Assembly: GCF_900115265.1 (NCBI RefSeq)
Contig: NZ_FOVU01000001.1
Span: forward strand, 1,337,001 to 1,401,000
Origin: Bradyrhizobium sp. Ghvi
GTDB lineage: Bacteria > Pseudomonadota > Alphaproteobacteria > Rhizobiales > Xanthobacteraceae
Reading direction: 5' to 3'
DNA length: 64,000 nt
The notes below the pieces were generated by a model, which was given only the letters and a program-made list of their open reading frames with translations, searched no databases and had not been told where the DNA came from. Of the stretch, positions 60,593 through 64,000 are shown piece by piece. Made by a program: the position numbers and the translations under genes. The stretch's first letter is position 1. Every line of letters starts with the position of its first letter.

Positions 60593-61756
60593 TTAGGTCG
60601 TCCCGATCAGTTTGCGAAACGCCGCCGCGCCGTCCTGCACGACGTCGCGGCCCTTCCAGGCGAGGTAGCTCAGCTTGCCGCTCAGCGAGTCGTGGCTACG
60701 CAGCCGGCGCGATCCCAGGATGTGGCCGACATTGTCCGGGAAGCGACTGACTTCGGCGGACACCAGCGCGGCGATCGCATCCATCAATTGCTGAAGCCGC
60801 ACGCCCCATTCGCAATGCTCGATGCCGTCGATGCGAACCTTGAGCGCGTATTCGGTGTCGTAGATGTCGGCGAGCAGGTCGCGCGCGACCAGCACGCGGT
60901 TGTTCCGGAGCGCGATCCTGAGCGCGAGGCGCTTGTCGTCGAGCCGGTCGAGGACCATGTGGACGACGCCGGCGTAGGGCGTCGCGGCGACGTCGGCCGC
61001 GCTCTTGCTCGGCGCCGCCTTGGTCGCGAGGCGCACCAGCTGCCATGAGGTCTTCAAGCGCCGGGCCACCAGCGTCAGCGCAAAGGGCACCGCCTCGGGA
61101 TGGGCCTTTCTGAATGCGTCGAGCCGCGCGGTGATCTGCGCGACCTGGCCGTCGTCGAATTTTGCGATCGTCGCCGGCAGCTTCTCGTTGAACTTCGATA
61201 GCGCATCGCCGGCGCGCAGAACCTGCTGCATCTTCTTCACGTCGTCGAAGGCGGTGCGCGAAGCCGTGTATTGCGCGAGCTTGCTGCGCGCCAATTCGGT
61301 GCTCTCGGCTGACGCGAGGGTGTTCTCGAGCACCTTGAGGACCTTGACCTGGAAGGTCGTCGCGATCTTCAGCACTTCCTTCTGATTGTTGGCCGTGACC
61401 TGGTCGTTGATCGCCTTGATGTAGTCGCGAGCCATGGTCGGCAGCAGGTCGCGGCAGATCCACTCCCAGATCGGGGTGAGGGTGTTGCGCGAGATCCGTC
61501 CCGCATTGGCGTGCTCGGGCGCGCCGTCGATCAGCAGCAGTTCGAGCGGCGCGAAGAAATAGCGCGACGGATTGGTGGCGCGTGCCTGGGTCGATCCGTC
61601 CTTGCGAAATTCGGCGCGCAGCTTGGCCTGGATCTCCGCCGAGCCCGGCATGTCGATGCCGCACAGCTCGAGCCGCTCGAGTTCGCTGAGCAGGCAGCTG
61701 CGCGACAACGGCGTCAGCTTCTGCAGGAACTCCGATAACTGGTCGATCTCGTTCAT
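60593..61756 (-). CDS. Conserved hypothetical helical protein
   Basis: 387 residues from ATG 61756. No family is recognised. It is largely helical, with no signal peptide or membrane segment: MNEIDQLSEFLQKLTPLSRS at the start, a middle with TMARDYIKAINDQVTANN, and a long amphipathic stretch. Charged and moderately conserved-looking, it is probably cytoplasmic. It is transcribed alone, divergent from the LuxR-type gene at 62098. What it does cannot be inferred from this sequence. Confidence 0.8.
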   Translation of the reverse strand: MNEIDQLSEFLQKLTPLSRSCLLSELERLELCGIDMPGSAEIQAKLRAEFRKDGSTQARATNPSRYFFAPLELLLIDGAPEHANAGRISRNTLTPIWEWICRDLLPTMARDYIKAINDQVTANNQKEVLKIATTFQVKVLKVLENTLASAESTELARSKLAQYTASRTAFDDVKKMQQVLRAGDALSKFNEKLPATIAKFDDGQVAQITARLDAFRKAHPEAVPFALTLVARRLKTSWQLVRLATKAAPSKSAADVAATPYAGVVHMVLDRLDDKRLALRIALRNNRVLVARDLLADIYDTEYALKVRIDGIEHCEWGVRLQQLMDAIAALVSAEVSRFPDNVGHILGSRRLRSHDSLSGKLSYLAWKGRDVVQDGAAAFRKLIGTT

Positions 61757-62097
61757 GGCACGCAATTTTCTCGCAACGATTCCAGCAGGCCTACCGGCCC
61801 AATGCATGGAGGCATTTGCGCGCTCTCAATTGCGACATAGAGAAGCAAGCCGCCGTTAATTAATCCGTAAAATCCGGGGGCGCCGGGACGGGGCGCGGCT
61901 GCGATCGTTAAGAATGCGTTTGGGTGTCTGCCTATGACTTGGGCGGTTTCATCAACCCCTGTATGGTCCGGCACCAGCGTGCGCAAGCATAAATTGTGCC
62001 GATGCCGGTATTTCGGCACAAAACTGACGAATTAACCGTAGTCTTACGGAGCAAAAAGTTAACCACAGACCGCCCCGGCTTCCGCTAAACGAATCAC
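61757..62097. other. Divergent intergenic region upstream of the LuxR-type gene
   Basis: 341 bases without an ORF, relatively A+T-rich near 61850-61880 and 62020-62065. It carries the small hairpin CCGTA/TACGG (62036-62049) and several TTAACC half sites, but not the seven-base spacing of a full CtrA box. Confidence 0.5.
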
Positions 62098-62718
62098 ATG
62101 GGGTCACAGAACGATACGGCCACCGATTCGCGGCCGTCGGAATGGTTCGAAAGCAGCACTTCTGCGCCTGAAGAGCTTGATTTCGTCCGGCTGAATGCTG
62201 CCCGCGCCAAAGCCGCCGACGAGATGGCCGCAGCCATCGCCCGCGAGCTCAACGGCCCCCTGACCGCACTTCTGCTCTACATGGGCGAAATCAAGCATCA
62301 CAGCGATCAGCTCACGCCCGCTGGCGGCGATCGCGCCTATCTGCAGCAGGTGGTGGAGAACGCGCTGGCGCAGACCGAGCGCGTCTGCGGCCTGATCAAG
62401 CAACTCGCCGGCCCGCACAAGGGGGGTCTGCCCACGCCGTCCAAGACCGAGGATGCCGAGTTGAAGGCCGGCCGCGTGCTGCCGGCGCTGCGCGAGGCGG
62501 GGTCCGAGCTCTCGAGCCTGTCGAGCAAACGGCTGACCAAGCGCGAGCGCGAAGTGCTGCGGCTAATCAGCGAGGGTTTTTCGAACAAGCAGGGGGCGCT
62601 GCGGATGCAGATCAGCCCGCGCACCTTCGAGAGCCACCGGGCGGAAGCGATGCGCAAGCTCGGCGCGCGAAACACCGCGGACCTCGTCCGCGCGGCCTTG
62701 CTGCATTCGATCGATTGA
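62098..62718 (+). CDS. LuxR-family HTH protein with degenerate histidine-kinase DHp domain
   Basis: 206 residues. Residues 30-105 resemble a HisKA dimerisation helix pair (AADEMAAAIARELNGPLTAL), but the phospho-accepting His of the canonical HELNQPLTA is Arg49. There is no ATPase domain. Residues 140-206 form a LuxR-type winged DNA-binding domain (LTKREREVLRLISEGFSNKQ, then SPRTFESHRAEAMRKLG). The architecture suggests a dimerisation module borrowed from a kinase that now presents a DNA-binding head, perhaps still docked by receivers. The target genes are unknown. Confidence 0.85.
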   Translation: MGSQNDTATDSRPSEWFESSTSAPEELDFVRLNAARAKAADEMAAAIARELNGPLTALLLYMGEIKHHSDQLTPAGGDRAYLQQVVENALAQTERVCGLIKQLAGPHKGGLPTPSKTEDAELKAGRVLPALREAGSELSSLSSKRLTKREREVLRLISEGFSNKQGALRMQISPRTFESHRAEAMRKLGARNTADLVRAALLHSID

Positions 62719-62758
62719 AGCTGTCGTCCGGCGCCGATATCAAGTGGCGCGGTTGGGC

Positions 62759-63007
62759 CTAGAAAAAGTCTTCGGCGAAGGGACGAGCGCGCGAAGTGGG
62801 CCGCAAAACCCTCGGCTCTTCCTTCGGCGCATTCGGGATAATGGTGATGGTCCAGCGCGGCGGGATGGTCGATTCCTGCTCCAGCACGGAGCGGACGAAA
62901 CCCGTCACCGTGGACTCGCCCGCTTTCACCGTTGCCATCCGGCCGTTGAACTGTGCGATGCGGAAGCGTCGAACCTCTTTCTGGTCCGCAGTCTCATAGG
63001 TGAACAT
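62759..63007 (-). CDS. Small conserved hypothetical protein
   Basis: 82 residues. AGGAGGG lies six bases before the ATG, a strong ribosome site that supports a real gene. The sequence (MFTYETADQKEVRRFRIAQF, then PPRWTITIIPN) has no signal, membrane helix or cysteine. It is probably a beta-rich small cytoplasmic protein; family not recognised. It is convergent with the LuxR-type gene. Confidence 0.75.
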   Translation of the reverse strand: MFTYETADQKEVRRFRIAQFNGRMATVKAGESTVTGFVRSVLEQESTIPPRWTITIIPNAPKEEPRVLRPTSRARPFAEDFF

Positions 63008-63106
63008 GGAAACCCTCCTGGTTTCCGGGGACTATCGCCACCTATGATTAGTCATCTCTAAAAATCGCAAACCGTATAAGTACGGCGGGTCTTTGCACAA
63101 GGATGG

Positions 63107-63520
63107 TCAATCCTGCGGTTCCTGCGCCTTGGCGCCGGCAAAGGCCTCGTCCATGTGCTGCAGCAGATCGCCAAATTCGCCGCCGTCGAGGGTGGCCGCG
63201 GTGCTCTCCAGCCGCAGCGCCAGCGTTGCGAGCCTGACATAGCCGAACGTCCTGGCCGTGCTCTTCAGCGAATGCGCCTCGCGCGCGATCCTGGCCCGAT
63301 GCTGATCGAGTGCGAGCGTACGGAATAGGCGGAGCCGCACGCTGGTATCGCTCCAGAACACCGCGCGCACCTCACGGGCGCCGTCCTCACCGATCTCGCG
63401 CACCAGCGCATCGAACGCGCCAGGCTCGCGCAGCGGTTCAGGCTCGCGCAGCGGTTCAGGCTCGCGCAGGGGGGCGGTGTCGTGCGCGCCTGGCGCGGAA
63501 GCGAATGCGGCGTCGAGCAT
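63107..63520 (-). CDS. Stand-alone Hpt (histidine phosphotransfer) protein
   Basis: 137 residues from ATG 63520, preceded by AAGGAGAAC (an upstream start at 63556 is possible). The N-terminal 35 residues contain PLREPE repeated about three times. The Hpt four-helix domain follows with the phospho-accepting His83 in REAHSLKSTARTFG and the expected downstream Leu/Ala pattern. It would relay phosphate between hybrid kinases and response regulators. No kinase or receiver partner is adjacent, though the pseudo-receiver and DHp-like proteins lie within 4 kb. Confidence 0.85.
   Translation of the reverse strand: MLDAAFASAPGAHDTAPLREPEPLREPEPLREPGAFDALVREIGEDGAREVRAVFWSDTSVRLRLFRTLALDQHRARIAREAHSLKSTARTFGYVRLATLALRLESTAATLDGGEFGDLLQHMDEAFAGAKAQEPQD
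63421..63470. repeat. 18-bp in-frame tandem repeat in the Hpt gene
   Basis: caggctcgcgcagcggtt occurs twice exactly and a third time partially. It encodes a six-residue unit (PLREPE register) in the disordered N-terminus. Such repeats change copy number by slippage without shifting the frame. Confidence 0.85.
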
Positions 63521-63652
63521 GATGGTCGGGGTTCTCCTTGCGCGGCCCCGGGACATCTACGCCATTCCGATTGCGATTCTGGTCAACGGACGCGCGGTGT
63601 TTGCGGACGGCGCTAAGCATTTGCTTTACCATGTGCCGCTTTGCGCGTGCTG

Positions 63653-64000
63653 TCACTGTCCGAGCAGCCGGTCGTACTGGGCCTTGACGGTGGCGTAGCA
63701 TTCGCATGCCGTCTGGCGCAGCCCGTCCAGATTGAGAATCTGGATGTGTCCGCGGCTGTAATGGATGAAATCGGCCTGCTGCAAGGTATTGGCGACCAGC
63801 GACACGCTGTTGCGCCGCGCCCCGATCATCTGGGCCATCGCCTCCTGTGTCAGCAGCAGCCGGTAGTCGCCCGACAAATCATGGGTGTGCAGCAGGCAGC
63901 GCGACAACCGCGCCTCCACCGGATGCGCCGCGTTGCAGCCCGCAGTCTGCTGCACCTGCGCGTAGACTGCGAGCCCGTGCCGCGTCAGCCTGGTCCGCAG
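63653..64000 (-). CDS. Crp/Fnr family transcriptional regulator (C-terminal part)
   Basis: The reading frame is open to the right window edge, so the N-terminal cyclic-nucleotide-binding-like domain is missing. The visible 115 residues show the linker helix (CNAAHPVEARLSRCLL) and the winged HTH (LLLTQEAMAQMIGARRNSVS, recognition helix in SLVANTLQQADFIHYSRGHI). The C-terminal tail is ACECYATVKAQYDRLL. It resembles the many Crp/Fnr-type regulators of Bradyrhizobium that lack the Fnr cysteines, but the N-terminus would be needed to say. Confidence 0.88.
   Translation of the reverse strand: MRTRLTRHGLAVYAQVQQTAGCNAAHPVEARLSRCLLHTHDLSGDYRLLLTQEAMAQMIGARRNSVSLVANTLQQADFIHYSRGHIQILNLDGLRQTACECYATVKAQYDRLLGQ

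Overview
The window reads as chromosome of a high-G+C alphaproteobacterium of the Bradyrhizobium type. This rests on gene order (mdh-sucCD-sucAB-lpd, atpHAGDC without the Fo genes, rplU-rpmA-obgE-proBA-nadD-rsfS-rlmH-envC-ctpA), a full CtrA-type box upstream of rlpA, and many intergenic palindromic repeats of the kind that litter rhizobial genomes. No ribosomal RNA is present, so the species assignment is inference.

Layout. 1-6.5 kb: edge of a Bax-inhibitor-1 gene, a YbbA/YbbP-type ABC exporter divergent from an SGNH esterase, thpR and zapE. 6.7-18.3 kb: a TCA-cycle block, mdh, sucC, two small genes of unknown function, sucD, sucA, sucB, an SDR, lpd and a membrane protein. 18.5-24 kb: a DUF4337 protein, xerC, priA, rlpA and a regulatory region with a CtrA box and a palindrome. 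24-29.1 kb: atpHAGDC (F1 sector only), with palindromic repeats between cistrons. 29.3-33.4 kb: a membrane adenylate cyclase with three periplasmic repeats, two tandem Nudix genes and a divergent polysaccharide deacetylase. 33.6-47.6 kb, mostly on the minus strand: the ribosome, proline, NAD and cell-wall cluster from rplU to ctpA, interrupted by an EamA transporter, a PMH-like sulfatase and a Bug-type binding protein. 48-49.1 kb: a ROK-like kinase whose two halves appear in circularly permuted order.

49.6-54.95 kb is an accessory island directly after tRNA-Ser(CGA). It holds a DGQHR (DndB-like) protein with its own strong promoter, a broken zinc-ribbon gene, a DUF3883 protein with PD-(D/E)XK-type residues, a C5-cytosine methyltransferase and a Vsr mismatch endonuclease overlapping it. 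No integrase is visible. I infer an unclassified restriction-modification or defence cassette in which the DUF3883 protein is the candidate nuclease and the DGQHR protein a regulator or DNA-sensing partner.

55-64 kb: a monomeric sarcosine-oxidase-like flavoprotein, a DUF2157/GDYXXLXY membrane pair, then signalling genes with decayed active sites: a pseudo-receiver/EAL protein, a LuxR-HTH protein whose histidine-kinase-like H-box has Arg for His, a stand-alone Hpt protein, and the edge of a Crp/Fnr regulator. Start sites were chosen from Shine-Dalgarno matches and family N-termini; uncertain ones are flagged.
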